Below are positions 10,197 to 18,367 of a stretch of DNA of 64,000 bases, one piece after another. Each line of letters opens with the position of its first letter. Positions within the stretch are counted from its first letter, which is position 1. Below the pieces are notes generated by a model. That model saw only the letters and a program-made list of their open reading frames with translations, was not told the origin of the DNA and ran no database searches. The position numbers were made by a program, and so were the translations under genes. The stretch is from JAICXG01 sp963801255 (GTDB lineage Bacteria > Verrucomicrobiota > Verrucomicrobiia > Chthoniobacterales > UBA10450), in contig CAWDEC010000006.1 of NCBI GenBank assembly GCA_963801255.1, positions 1-64,000 of the forward strand. Reading direction: 5' to 3'.

Positions 10197-13023
10197 GGCA
10201 TGAAGCTCCCAGGCATGGGTTCCCAAAATAAGCTTCGACCAGACCGACGCCGCTCGTGCCATTCGCGCCGCTAACGATCGCTGTGTAAGCGCCTTCGCCG
10301 ACCGGGAGCGTGACCAGGATCGCCGACTCGAGCGCATTCGTCGGCGGGATGGTGGTCGCTATGATGGCTGCTGTCTGGGTCGGGTCCGACATCCAATTGT
10401 CATTCGTGACGATTGTGCCGTCGGGTTTGTGCAACTCGAGGATCGGGTCCGCCAGCCCTCCCACCAGCGGCGGCCCGTTAGGCGTCCCGTTAACCGTGAG
10501 CGATGGTCCGATCGCCCGGACCAAGACCTTAATTGGTGTCCCTCCCTCGTTAATAAAGCCACCGATCATCACGTTGGCGCCTTTCTGTACGTTCCCTCGG
10601 GTCGATATGTTCGCCAAATGCGCTTCACACGACAAGTCCACAGCTCCCGCGCCGAGATTGTAAACTTCGACCAGCCCGACACCCGTACCATTGTTTGTTC
10701 CGTGCATGATCGCGGTATAAGCTCCAGGGTCCAAAACGGCCAGAATCGCTGACTCGAGATCATCCGTGGGCGCAAGCAAGACATTTTCGATCGCCACCTT
10801 TTGGCTGCCTCCCGCCAAGTTAACCTTCCAGTTATTGTTACTTGCAATCGTGGACGGGCCGCTGTGCAGCTCGAGAAACGGATCAGCGAGCGCGCCGGCC
10901 ACCGGTGGAACCGCATTTGCCAGCGACGGACCGATCCCACGAAGGACCAGCTTCATCGGCGCGTTTCCTTGGGTAATGAACCCGCCAATGAGCACATTAT
11001 CAACGGTGCCGACGCTAAGGCGGGTCGAGATATTGACCGCACCGGCAGGGAGGAAGAAAAAAAGCCCTTGAGCAGCACATCCGCTCGAATTGCACGCGAA
11101 GATTTGCACATTGGTGATGACGCCGCCCGAGAGTTGGGGCGAGGGCTGCAAACCGACGTTAGCTTGGGGGGTGCCCGAAATGATGCCCGTGGCCGAATCC
11201 AAGCCTAGTCCCGGCGGCAGCGGGCCAATCTCGGAGTAGGTCACCGGATCAGAAGAATTTGAGGTCGGAGCCATGATCGTGAAACTAAAAGGCAGACCCG
11301 GAAAAACCGGTGTGCTGTTCAGACTCACGATCACCGGCACTGCTGGATCGGATGTAAAGGTCAATTGCAGCGTTCCTGTGTTCGTTATGCCATTCTCGGT
11401 CACTGAGAGCGTCACCGAAAAGCTTCCGTCAGTCGTCGCCGTTCCGGAAATTGCACCGGTTACCGGATCAATGCTCAGGCCCGGCGGCAGACCAGTCGCA
11501 CTAACTCGCGCTGCAGAGGTGCCCCCGCTCGTGATCACCTGGAAATTGAACGGACTCCCAGTCCGACCGGTTGCACTCGTCACGCTCATGATCACCGGAC
11601 CTGAGGCCGGCAGCGGTTGGACCGTCAGGACGAGAGTGGCAAGCGTTGTGCCGGCCGCGTTTGAAGCGCTCAGGCCTACCTGAAATGTTCCACTCGTTGT
11701 TGGATTGCCGACGATGGCGAGAAGCATAGGATCAAACGTCAAGCCTGGGGGCAAAGTTTGTGGGTCGACCGCCAACGAGGTTGCTCCAGTGGCCTCGAAC
11801 TGATAGCTGAAAGCTAGACCGACTGTCGCCGTTGCAAGCAAGGGGCTGGTGATAACCGGTGGGGCCTGAGAGTAGAGTTCCGCGCTCGCGGAGGAGTTCA
11901 AACTGCTATCCTCCCCCCCTGCCACCAGCACCATGCCGTTGGGCAGCAAGGTAGCCGTGTGAAGAAAGCGTGCGGTGTTGAGGCCGCCGGTGGCCGTCCA
12001 AGTGCCGCTCGCCGGATCGTAGAGTTCCGCGCTCGCGGAGGGCTCCAAACTGCTATCCTCCCCCGCTGCCACCAGCACCAGGCCGTTAAGCAGCATGGTC
12101 GCCGTGTAGTCACCGCGTGCGGTATTGAGGCTGCCGGTGGCCGACCAGGCCCCCTTGGCCGGGTCGTAAAGTTCCGCACTTGCGGAAGGCGTGTTGTTAA
12201 TCTCCAATCCCCCAGCGACGAGTACCATGCCGTTGGGCAGCAAGGTAGCCGTGGGACTCGAGCGTGCGGTTTTGAGGCTTCCGGTCACCGTCCAAGTGCC
12301 GCTCGCCGGATCGTAGAGTTCCGCGCTCGCCAAAACATTGTTAGTGTTATTTCCCGCTGCCACCAGCACCATGCCGTTGGGCAGCAAGGTAGCCGTGTGA
12401 AGAAAGCGTGCGGTGTTGAGGCTGCCGGTGGCCGTCCAAGTGCCGTTCGCCGGATCGTAGAGTTCCGCGCTCGCGAGCCAGCCGAAGCCCGGGGAAAAAC
12501 CGCCTACGACGAGCACTTTGCCGTTGGACAGCAAGGTAGCCGTGTGATCGTAGCGTGCGGTGTTGAGGCTGCCGGTGGCCGTCCAAGTCCCGCTCGCCGG
12601 ATCGTAGAGTTCCGCGCTCGCAGAAACTTGGCCACCGCTACCCACTCCCGCTGCCACCAGCACCATGCCGTTGGGCAGCAATGTCGCCGTAAGAGAATCG
12701 CGTGCGGTGTTGAGGCTTTCGGTGGCCGTCCAAGTGCCGTTCGCCGGATCGTAGAGTTCGGCACTCGCAAGAGGGCCAGTGGTGTTGCTGTAACCGCCTG
12801 CGACGAGCACGTTGCCATTGGGCAGCAAGGTCGCGGTGTGAGAATCGCGTGCGGTGCCGAGCGTGCCGGTAGTCGTCCAGATTCCACTCTGACCCGCGCA
12901 GGGTTGTATCAGCAGCAGCCCGGCACCCAGAACAAGCAGCGGGAACGCGATCCGCCGCACAAGAATCGAAATCGCCGGACGAAGACTAACGACCAAGGAA
13001 TGCAGTATTTTCACCGTTCGCAT
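10192..13023 (-). CDS. Secreted Kelch, Ig-like and NISTR-repeat protein
   Basis: A 943-residue protein starting at ATG 13023, with a signal peptide (LLVLGAGLLLIQPCAGQS). Residues 46 to about 389 are seven Kelch-type blades of about 49 residues, each with TWTATGSLNTAR, TATLLPNGMVLVAGG and SASAELYDPASG, which would form a beta-propeller. Three putative Ig domains (LPPGLTFDP, LPPGLSIDPVTGAISG, LPPGLGLDSATGIISG) follow, then two NISTR repeats of about 125 residues ending VGLVEAYFG. Export to the surface or medium is likely; the propeller suggests binding or galactose-oxidase-like packing, but I see no enzyme residues that I can name. It is a paralogue of the gene at 6486-8405, from which it is separated by a dead ATPase gene. 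Confidence 0.88.
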   Translation of the reverse strand: MRTVKILHSLVVSLRPAISILVRRIAFPLLVLGAGLLLIQPCAGQSGIWTTTGTLGTARDSHTATLLPNGNVLVAGGYSNTTGPLASAELYDPANGTWTATESLNTARDSLTATLLPNGMVLVAAGVGSGGQVSASAELYDPASGTWTATGSLNTARYDHTATLLSNGKVLVVGGFSPGFGWLASAELYDPANGTWTATGSLNTARFLHTATLLPNGMVLVAAGNNTNNVLASAELYDPASGTWTVTGSLKTARSSPTATLLPNGMVLVAGGLEINNTPSASAELYDPAKGAWSATGSLNTARGDYTATMLLNGLVLVAAGEDSSLEPSASAELYDPASGTWTATGGLNTARFLHTATLLPNGMVLVAGGEDSSLNSSASAELYSQAPPVITSPLLATATVGLAFSYQFEATGATSLAVDPQTLPPGLTFDPMLLAIVGNPTTSGTFQVGLSASNAAGTTLATLVLTVQPLPASGPVIMSVTSATGRTGSPFNFQVITSGGTSAARVSATGLPPGLSIDPVTGAISGTATTDGSFSVTLSVTENGITNTGTLQLTFTSDPAVPVIVSLNSTPVFPGLPFSFTIMAPTSNSSDPVTYSEIGPLPPGLGLDSATGIISGTPQANVGLQPSPQLSGGVITNVQIFACNSSGCAAQGLFFFLPAGAVNISTRLSVGTVDNVLIGGFITQGNAPMKLVLRGIGPSLANAVPPVAGALADPFLELHSGPSTIASNNNWKVNLAGGSQKVAIENVLLAPTDDLESAILAVLDPGAYTAIMHGTNNGTGVGLVEVYNLGAGAVDLSCEAHLANISTRGNVQKGANVMIGGFINEGGTPIKVLVRAIGPSLTVNGTPNGPPLVGGLADPILELHKPDGTIVTNDNWMSDPTQTAAIIATTIPPTNALESAILVTLPVGEGAYTAIVSGANGTSGVGLVEAYFGNPCLGASCP
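11857..12888. repeat. Seven tandem repeats of about 147 bp coding Kelch blades
   Basis: The DNA of the Kelch region repeats about every 147 bases, with long near-identical stretches between units, for example the segment coding for ATLLPNGMVLV and the one coding for SAELYDPASG. Such similarity allows unit gain or loss by slippage or recombination. Units differ mainly in the six to ten residues between the glycine pair and the SASAELYD segment. Confidence 0.85.
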
Positions 13024-13193
13024 TGCACTCTTTTGTGGCCGTTTGTGTCAAGATCAAACGTCCAACTCGGCCAGGTGCGCCAGATACGAATGGGAGTAGC
13101 GGGCCGGAGCAAGAGGTTGTGTCCTAAGCTGGTCGCTCACAATCGGCGGAGATAGGCGTAGGAGAGTGATTTCATCAGGTCCTAGCAGCGTAA

Positions 13194-13463
13194 CTGAGCG
13201 CTACCACGCAACTGGCCGTTACAAGTAACGGAGGTGTTCTATTATTCACGGCGGGAAATGCTGGTGTAAACATTGGCGTAGGTTCGATTGATGGGTCTGG
13301 TCACCTTTCGGTGACCGATCTGGTTGGTGAAACAATTAGCACCATAGTCGTCTTAAGGAATGGAATAGCACAGGGAACGGCACAAAGCTCGTTTGGTTAT
13401 ACCTATAGTTACACGGCGACAAGGACAGTTCCAGCGCGCCTCGCAAACATTTCTACACGGGGG
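13194..13463 (+). pseudogene. Fragment of a third NISTR-repeat protein gene
   Basis: After a TAA at 13191, a plus-strand frame reads beta-rich secreted-protein sequence (LAVTSNGGVLLFTAGNAG, then VTDLVGETISTIVVLRNG) and ends in PARLANISTRG, the exact start of the repeat found twice in each neighbouring secreted protein. It then breaks off into low-quality sequence with a stop at 13538. It has no start, no signal peptide and lies on the opposite strand to its paralogues. I read it as the broken end of a further family member, moved by a rearrangement. Confidence 0.55.
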
Positions 13464-13640
13464 AATCCGACGCGCTCGCGTAGTCGCGCGAGCTCGCGCA
13501 AATGCACCACGAGAATCGGACTGGTGTCAACGCCCTAATCAGAGGCATCGACGACATTGCGGCGGCAAGATTACCTTGTCTGACTTCAGCTTCGAGGCTG
13601 GCTGAACTCTGCGGTCATCAATCCTTCAGGTCTTCCGAGA

Positions 13641-14147
13641 TCAGCCGCCGAGGTTCTGTGTCTCCCGTGTAAACTTCATTGGTTTGCCAAAGAGTTTCGG
13701 ATTCGTGAGGTTCTTTTTCAGGAGTTGCTGCACGGTCGCCGAATCCTTCGTCTCATCGGGCACGATCTTGTCGTTCACTGTCCGCCCGATTAACGTTCCG
13801 TCGGCCCTCATTTCCCAAGAGGAATACGAATACTTCTGCTCCTTGGTGTCGAGATCTTGCACCGAGAGCAATGGCGTATTCTCCACGTCCGAGTGATACG
13901 CGCGATACAGATCGTGGTCGAAATAGACCACGTAATTGTAGTCGTCCAGCTTGGCCACCTTCATTTTGACCGTTTCGCCATCCTCCTCACTCTTTCCAAT
14001 CCAGTCGCCGAGCAATCGCTCGTCGATCTTGCGCATCGGCTTGTCAGTGATCGGCACGTTATAAAGACAGCCACAGAACACCAGATAATAGGCAAAGGAA
14101 ACCAGGACGGTAAGGCGCTTGATCACTTTATACTCTTTATAGGACAT
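13641..14147 (-). CDS. Small putative lipoprotein, function unknown
   Basis: 168 residues. The N-terminus is a basic stretch followed by a hydrophobic segment ending in a lipobox-like FCGC (about residues 24-27), so the mature protein may be lipid-anchored. The rest is soluble and polar, with GDWIGKSEEDGE and a run of beta-strand-like sequence (MKVAKLDDYNYVVYFDHD); I do not recognise the family. A GTG at 14126 is an alternative start and neither has a strong ribosome site. It lies alone between a gene fragment and the recombinase remnant, so it may be element cargo or a resident gene. Codon use looks ordinary and there are no frame breaks. Confidence 0.65.
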   Translation of the reverse strand: MSYKEYKVIKRLTVLVSFAYYLVFCGCLYNVPITDKPMRKIDERLLGDWIGKSEEDGETVKMKVAKLDDYNYVVYFDHDLYRAYHSDVENTPLLSVQDLDTKEQKYSYSSWEMRADGTLIGRTVNDKIVPDETKDSATVQQLLKKNLTNPKLFGKPMKFTRETQNLGG

Positions 14148-14751
14148 GTATTTCTCGCACAGCTCGTCAGTTTAGACACTATCCTAGCCTAAGCCAAGCT
14201 AAAAAAGCCTTCCGACGGCAAGATACAGCCGTCTCCGGCATTCGTTCTGGTTGGGACGCCTTTGGGCCGCCCTATGCCCCGCCAGTTGCTTGACGGGACG
14301 GTCTTCCGGAGTGATTGTTTTTATTTGTTTCAGTCCGTTACTGAACCAGGCACTGTTACTCACTGTTTCCCCTGAGTTCGTTAGACCTTCTCTTTGCTCT
14401 ATCACTCCAATGATTTGCGGTAGGTTCGATTTCGTGATAGCCCTCACACCTACTCTCCGCTATACGCGGTTTCCAAGTCGTCACGCTGCCAGACGTTTCC
14501 TGCGCTTGAGGCTCTATAGGTAGTTCGCAGCTTCCTTGAGTTTTAAAGCAGATGGAAGAATCGTTGCTTTGTGGTTCTGGTTAGGTGTAGGATGTAATAC
14601 TACACTCATATGTTCTAGAGAGAGAGTGAGGTCGGTGTAGGGCTGACATCTATAGATATATATCTAAGGTCTTAGGAGGGCTATTGTCAAGGGATTTGTT
14701 GACTCTATGACACAAATTAGGGAAACTCAGGCGTAGAATGAGCTGAGATAG
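14148..14751. other. Gene-free stretch next to the recombinase remnant
   Basis: About 600 bases without a gene I can support. It is richer in A and T towards its right end and contains the palindrome AGATATATATCT near 14660 beside a GAGAGAGAG run. This could be an edge of the decayed integrated element, but I found no direct repeat to prove an attachment site. Confidence 0.5.
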
Positions 14752-15679
14752 CTAGGCAGTTACAAGCGCCGAGGCTAGTCCTAAAGGTAATGGGACTACA
14801 TTGGAAGGCTTTTCATTTGTCATTAACTGAGCCATCCGCTGTGAGTGAATCGGACGAACATGACTATAAGTCTTAAGAACTAACTTTCCGCCGTTCTTGT
14901 GTCCCTGCCACTCGGCGATCACCTTCACGTCCACGCCTAGCTCAATCGCGCGCGTGATGAACATGCGGCGAAGCGAACGCTGGCTAAAAGGAAACAAGTG
15001 TAATCGCCGACAAGCTCCTGCGAGTGCCTTCTTCGCATCCCGAATTGTGAAGATCAACTCTCCATTCGATTTGCCCTCGCAGAGCCGTTCCAGTAGCGGC
15101 CTCAACTGCGGGAATATTGGAACGGCAAAGCCAGTGCTGGTCTTGTGACGAAAGGTGATGATGTGCGCCAGCTTGGAAGTCGATGTCCTCACAGCGAAGT
15201 GAAGCCGCCTCTGCCTGCCCTAAACCAGCTAGACCTAAAAACTCAAGGAAGTCCGCGCTTGCAGAAGCCTCTGCATTGAAACGTTGTGCCCGGACATCGG
15301 CGATGATTGCCTTGAACTGCTCAGAGCTCGGCGTAAACCGGATCGGAGTTGCGCGTTTTACCGATTTGAGGTGCTCGGCCGGAGATGCCGCAATGACGCG
15401 ATCACGCATGGCAAGTCTAAACCGCTCTTTGACGCAAGAGACGTAGAGATTTCGGGAGGCGGGGCCAAATCCATACTGCGAAAGCCAGAGATCGACGTCA
15501 CTCGGTTTAATCTTCCCGATTTGGGTGTCGCCGCCTGTGGGCCAATCCTCAACGGAATGCCGGATGATGGCCTCTTTTCTTTCAACCGTTTTGGGCTTCT
15601 GATACCGAATTGTCTTTAGAAAGCGCTCGCAAAGGTTGCGCAGCGTCAATCGTGACTGGGACCAATCCGTTTGGCGCAC
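14752..15679 (-). pseudogene. Tyrosine recombinase/integrase, frameshifted
   Basis: The first frame (15679 downwards) gives an N-terminal core-binding domain (LTLRNLCERFLKTIRYQKPKTVE) and the start of the catalytic domain (GLGQAEAASLRCEDIDFQ). A one-base shift near 15160-15185 moves to a second frame with TFRHKTSTGF, FSQRSLRRMF, EWQGHKNGGK and the TYSHV tyrosine. So the K, R, H and Y of the family are visible. The usual first arginine (GLRxxE) is GLGQAE here and the usual H of HxLR is Q, a variant pattern I have met in related integrases. It ends at 14752 and begins 115 bases from tRNA-Ala. With the decayed ATPase at 8.7-9.9 kb it suggests an old integrated element. Confidence 0.85.
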
Positions 15680-15717
15680 CGGTCTTTCAAGACAGCCAGC
15701 TTACGGCGCGCGAGAGT

Positions 15718-15742
15718 GCGCTCCCTCGTGCAGAGGGAGCGC
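15718..15742. repeat. Perfect 10-bp inverted repeat upstream of the recombinase
   Basis: GCGCTCCCTC (15718-15727) and GAGGGAGCGC (15733-15742) with a five-base loop GTGCA, located between the recombinase start and the tRNA-Ala promoter. There is no T run on either side. It could be an operator or recombination-related site of the former element, or simply a transcript hairpin. Confidence 0.55.
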
Positions 15743-15751
15743 CTGATCTCC

Positions 15752-15779
15752 TTGCCCTCATGCTTGATTCGGGCATAAT
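15752..15779 (+). promoter_or_regulatory. Likely promoter of tRNA-Ala
   Basis: TTGCCC (15752-15757) and CATAAT (15774-15779) are separated by 16 bases and end 14 bases before the tRNA, a sensible sigma-70-like placement for a short 5' leader. Confidence 0.45.
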
Positions 15780-15793
15780 AGACCCCGTTAAAA

Positions 15794-15866
15794 GGGGGTA
15801 TAGCTCAGTTGGTAGAGCGTCTCGTTCGCAATGAGAAGGCCAGGGGTTCGAATCCCCTTACCTCCA
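15794..15866 (+). tRNA. tRNA-Ala (anticodon CGC)
   Basis: A 73-base cloverleaf. The acceptor stem GGGGGTA pairs with TACCTCC and includes the G3-T70 wobble pair that marks alanine tRNAs. The D stem is GCTC/GAGC, the anticodon stem TCTCG/TGAGA with loop TTCGCAA (anticodon CGC, codon GCG), and the T arm AGGGG-TTCGAAT-CCCCT. The discriminator is A and the terminal CCA is not encoded. A tyrosine recombinase remnant lies on its 5' side. Confidence 0.95.
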
Positions 15867-15913
15867 GTCCGAGTCCAGCTTGAGGACGTCAAATCCTTCT
15901 ACGGTTTGCTTCA

Positions 15914-16954
15914 TTAGGGGGAAGAATGAATCGCTTCAACCGCTCCCGGGACCGCGATGGTGGGCCGGCTCTTGAGAAAATCGACCATCTGCTGAACTCG
16001 TGTTCCGCGACCACGCTCGAAAAGGAAAACCTGACTGGATCCCTTGCCCGTCGGCGAGATAACGAAATTTTCTGAAAGGAACTTCGGCTCGCGTTCGGCG
16101 ACGCACTCCTGCAAGGCAATGGTCTGTGCTCGCGCTCGCCAGCCCTTTGCCGCAAGAAAGAGCAACTTGGTCGGATCTTCATTCGTCGCGACCAACATTC
16201 CGGCAGAGTTCCCCGGGATGCCGCGCAGTTTCTTCGCAACACAAGGCACGGCCCAGGCAATGGTTTCGCCTAACAAATTCTCTTTCGCGAAAGCAGAGCT
16301 GTAGCGCCCGGAAAGGTAAGTGGGCAGAACGGACTCGCTTTCGCGCTCGGCTGGACCGTTCAACTTTTTCCAGATTAACCAAAGCTTGACGCGCACGGCA
16401 CGAAAGATCTTGGGCGCGAGATAGAGGACAATCGCGATGCAAAGAACAAAAATCGTCAGTGCCAAGACCGGATTGAAATGAATCAAGAAAAGGCCAGCGA
16501 CCACCGCCGCATCTTCCAGCAGACTGAGTCCGATGTTGGAAAATGGCTCAGGCGAAGCGTTCGTCATTAAGCGCGTCGAGGCCTTCGCGGAATGAGTTAT
16601 CAGACTGGCGCCGCCGCCCGCGAGAGCGACAATGACATCGAACGCCGGGCTGGTTTGACCCAGGACACGAAGGGCAAGTAACGCACCACCAATAGGCCGA
16701 ATGATCGTATGCACTGTGTCCCAGGCGGAATCGATCCACGGGATTTTGTCGGCGAAAAACTCGAGCACGTAGAGTGTGCCCGAGAGCCAGAGAATGAGCG
16801 GGTCGCCAAGGACGGCGAGCGACTGATATTGCGGCGCCAGCACGATCCAATGCAGATGAACCGCGAGTCCGGTGAGGAAAACGGTGAGGTAAAGATTAAC
16901 GCCGGCGAGGCAGGCGAGACCGAGGGCCACTCCGAGCAGTTTGAACTGGTCCAC
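15914..16954 (-). CDS. DUF4126 membrane protein
   Basis: 346 residues with several membrane segments in the first 190 (for example VALGLACLAGVNLYLTVFL). It shows the DUF4126 pattern: a glycine and asparagine near the start of the first helix, then FFADKIPWIDSAWDTVHT and IRPIGGALLALR. The C-terminal 150 residues are soluble (AKENLLGETIAWAVPCVAKK and GNSAGMLVATNEDPTKLLF) and look like an added domain that I do not recognise; it might be a DUF502-like module. The role of DUF4126 is unknown. The gene is alone, divergent from serS, with about 90 bases between them. Confidence 0.8.
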   Translation of the reverse strand: MDQFKLLGVALGLACLAGVNLYLTVFLTGLAVHLHWIVLAPQYQSLAVLGDPLILWLSGTLYVLEFFADKIPWIDSAWDTVHTIIRPIGGALLALRVLGQTSPAFDVIVALAGGGASLITHSAKASTRLMTNASPEPFSNIGLSLLEDAAVVAGLFLIHFNPVLALTIFVLCIAIVLYLAPKIFRAVRVKLWLIWKKLNGPAERESESVLPTYLSGRYSSAFAKENLLGETIAWAVPCVAKKLRGIPGNSAGMLVATNEDPTKLLFLAAKGWRARAQTIALQECVAEREPKFLSENFVISPTGKGSSQVFLFERGRGTRVQQMVDFLKSRPTIAVPGAVEAIHSSP

Positions 16955-17043
16955 GGTGAACTATGCGAGCGCAACGAATGAAGTCACGCGCTTTTGCCGT
17001 GTTTGCATTTGCGAGAGAGATGAAGCGCTGATAACTCCAGCGA

Positions 17044-18312
17044 ATGCTGGACATTCGACTCGTTCGCGAACAATCGGATTTTGTGAGAGCCCGGCTCGCG
17101 ACACGTCACGGTGGAGATGAAGCCAGGATCGACGAACTGCTCGAAGTCGACGGAGAGCGGCGCAAAATGGAGACCGCGCTCCAGCATTGTAATGCGGAGC
17201 GCAAACGCCTGAGCAAGGAGATCGGCGGCGCTCGAAGCCGTGGAGAGGATTCGACCAAACTGGAAGACAAAGTCCGACAGATCGGCGACGAAATTACCGA
17301 CCTCGTTAGGCAAACCGCCGCCGGCGAAGAGCGACAGCGCGATTTGTTGCTCGGCATTCCCAACCTGCCGCACGCAACCGTGCCCATCGGAGAGAACGCA
17401 GCCGACAATCCGGTGGTGCGAACCTGGGGTGAGAAGCCACAATTCGATTTCACGGTCCTCGACCACGTCGCGCTGGGAACGAGGCTGAAACTTTTCGATC
17501 TGGAACGAGCGACCAAACTCAGCGGAAGCGGCTTTATCTGTTTCACTGGCAAGGGCGCGCGGCTGGAGCGGGTGCTCATCCAGTTCATGCTCGATCTGCA
17601 CACGCGCGATCACGGTTACCTCGAAGTAAGCCCGCCTTTTCTCGTTAGGCGCGATTGCATGATCGGAACTTCGCAGCTGCCGAAGTTCGAGGAAGACATG
17701 TATGGTCTGGAAGACGGAACCATCTTTCTTGCGCCGACAGCGGAGGTGCCAGTGACCAATCTGCACCGGGAAGAGATTCTTGCCGCGTCCGAACTGCCGA
17801 AGAAGTTCACCGCTTACACCCCCTGCTTTCGACGCGAGGCGGGCTCCGCTGGACGAGAGACGCGGGGAATCATTCGCGTGCATCAGTTCGACAAAGTCGA
17901 GCTGGTGAAAATTACTACGCCGGAAGACTCCTATGCCGAGCATGAATCGTTAATCGCCGATGCGGAACGTGTGCTTCAATCGTTAGGTCTGCACTATCGG
18001 GTAATCGAGCTTTGCACCGGTGACCTCGGGTTTGGCTCGGCTAAGACCTATGACTTGGAGGTTTGGTCTCCGGGCCAGAATGCCTACCTGGAGGTCTCGA
18101 GCTGCTCCAACTTCGAGGAATTTCAGGCGCGCCGCATGAATCTGCGTTTCAAGGATGCCGAAGGGAAGAACCGCTTCTGCCATACGCTCAACGGTTCCGG
18201 AACGGCATTGCCGAGATTGTTCGCCGCGCTCATCGAATCAAATCAGCAGGCGGATGGGAGCGTGCGAGTGCCAGAAGCGCTGCGGGTGTACTTCGGTTGG
18301 GACATCTTGTAG
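17044..18312 (+). CDS. serS: Seryl-tRNA synthetase
   Basis: 422 residues, the normal length for the bacterial enzyme, which charges tRNA-Ser with serine in the cytoplasm. The first 110 residues form the long antiparallel coiled coil that grips the tRNA extra arm (ERRKMETALQHCNAERKRLS). Class II motifs follow: the serine/ATP site TAEVPVTN, motif 2 FRREAGSAGRETRGIIRVHQ and motif 3 with LNGSGTALPRLFAALIE. The start ATG gives the typical MLDIRLVRE. No frame break. A T-box or other leader control is not visible in the short divergent spacer. The gene converges on the DUF72 gene 55 bases downstream. Confidence 0.97.
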   Translation: MLDIRLVREQSDFVRARLATRHGGDEARIDELLEVDGERRKMETALQHCNAERKRLSKEIGGARSRGEDSTKLEDKVRQIGDEITDLVRQTAAGEERQRDLLLGIPNLPHATVPIGENAADNPVVRTWGEKPQFDFTVLDHVALGTRLKLFDLERATKLSGSGFICFTGKGARLERVLIQFMLDLHTRDHGYLEVSPPFLVRRDCMIGTSQLPKFEEDMYGLEDGTIFLAPTAEVPVTNLHREEILAASELPKKFTAYTPCFRREAGSAGRETRGIIRVHQFDKVELVKITTPEDSYAEHESLIADAERVLQSLGLHYRVIELCTGDLGFGSAKTYDLEVWSPGQNAYLEVSSCSNFEEFQARRMNLRFKDAEGKNRFCHTLNGSGTALPRLFAALIESNQQADGSVRVPEALRVYFGWDIL

Positions 18313-18367
18313 ATGGAGCACGGCAAGCGCGTGCGCTGTCAGGCGAGCTGTTGCGTCTCTGGATTCG

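Noticed and set aside
11857..12888. CRISPR-like regular repeat
   Set aside because: The period is 147 bases, in frame, and codes for Kelch blades; there are no short repeats with unique spacers. I saw no CRISPR array anywhere in the window.
11959..13155. Plus-strand frame of 398 codons opposite the Kelch gene
   Set aside because: Its repeats (ACGVEAAGGRPS) are just the antisense image of the Kelch units.
14199..14447. Minus-strand frame of 82 codons beside the recombinase
   Set aside because: No similarity that I recognise, no start signal and irregular composition; too weak to call.
15794..15866. tRNA-Ala 3' end as attachment site of an element
   Set aside because: I found no second copy of the tRNA end in the window, and the recombinase is on the 5' side.
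16984..17943. Minus-strand frame of 319 codons
   Set aside because: Antisense to serS, which has all class II synthetase motifs.
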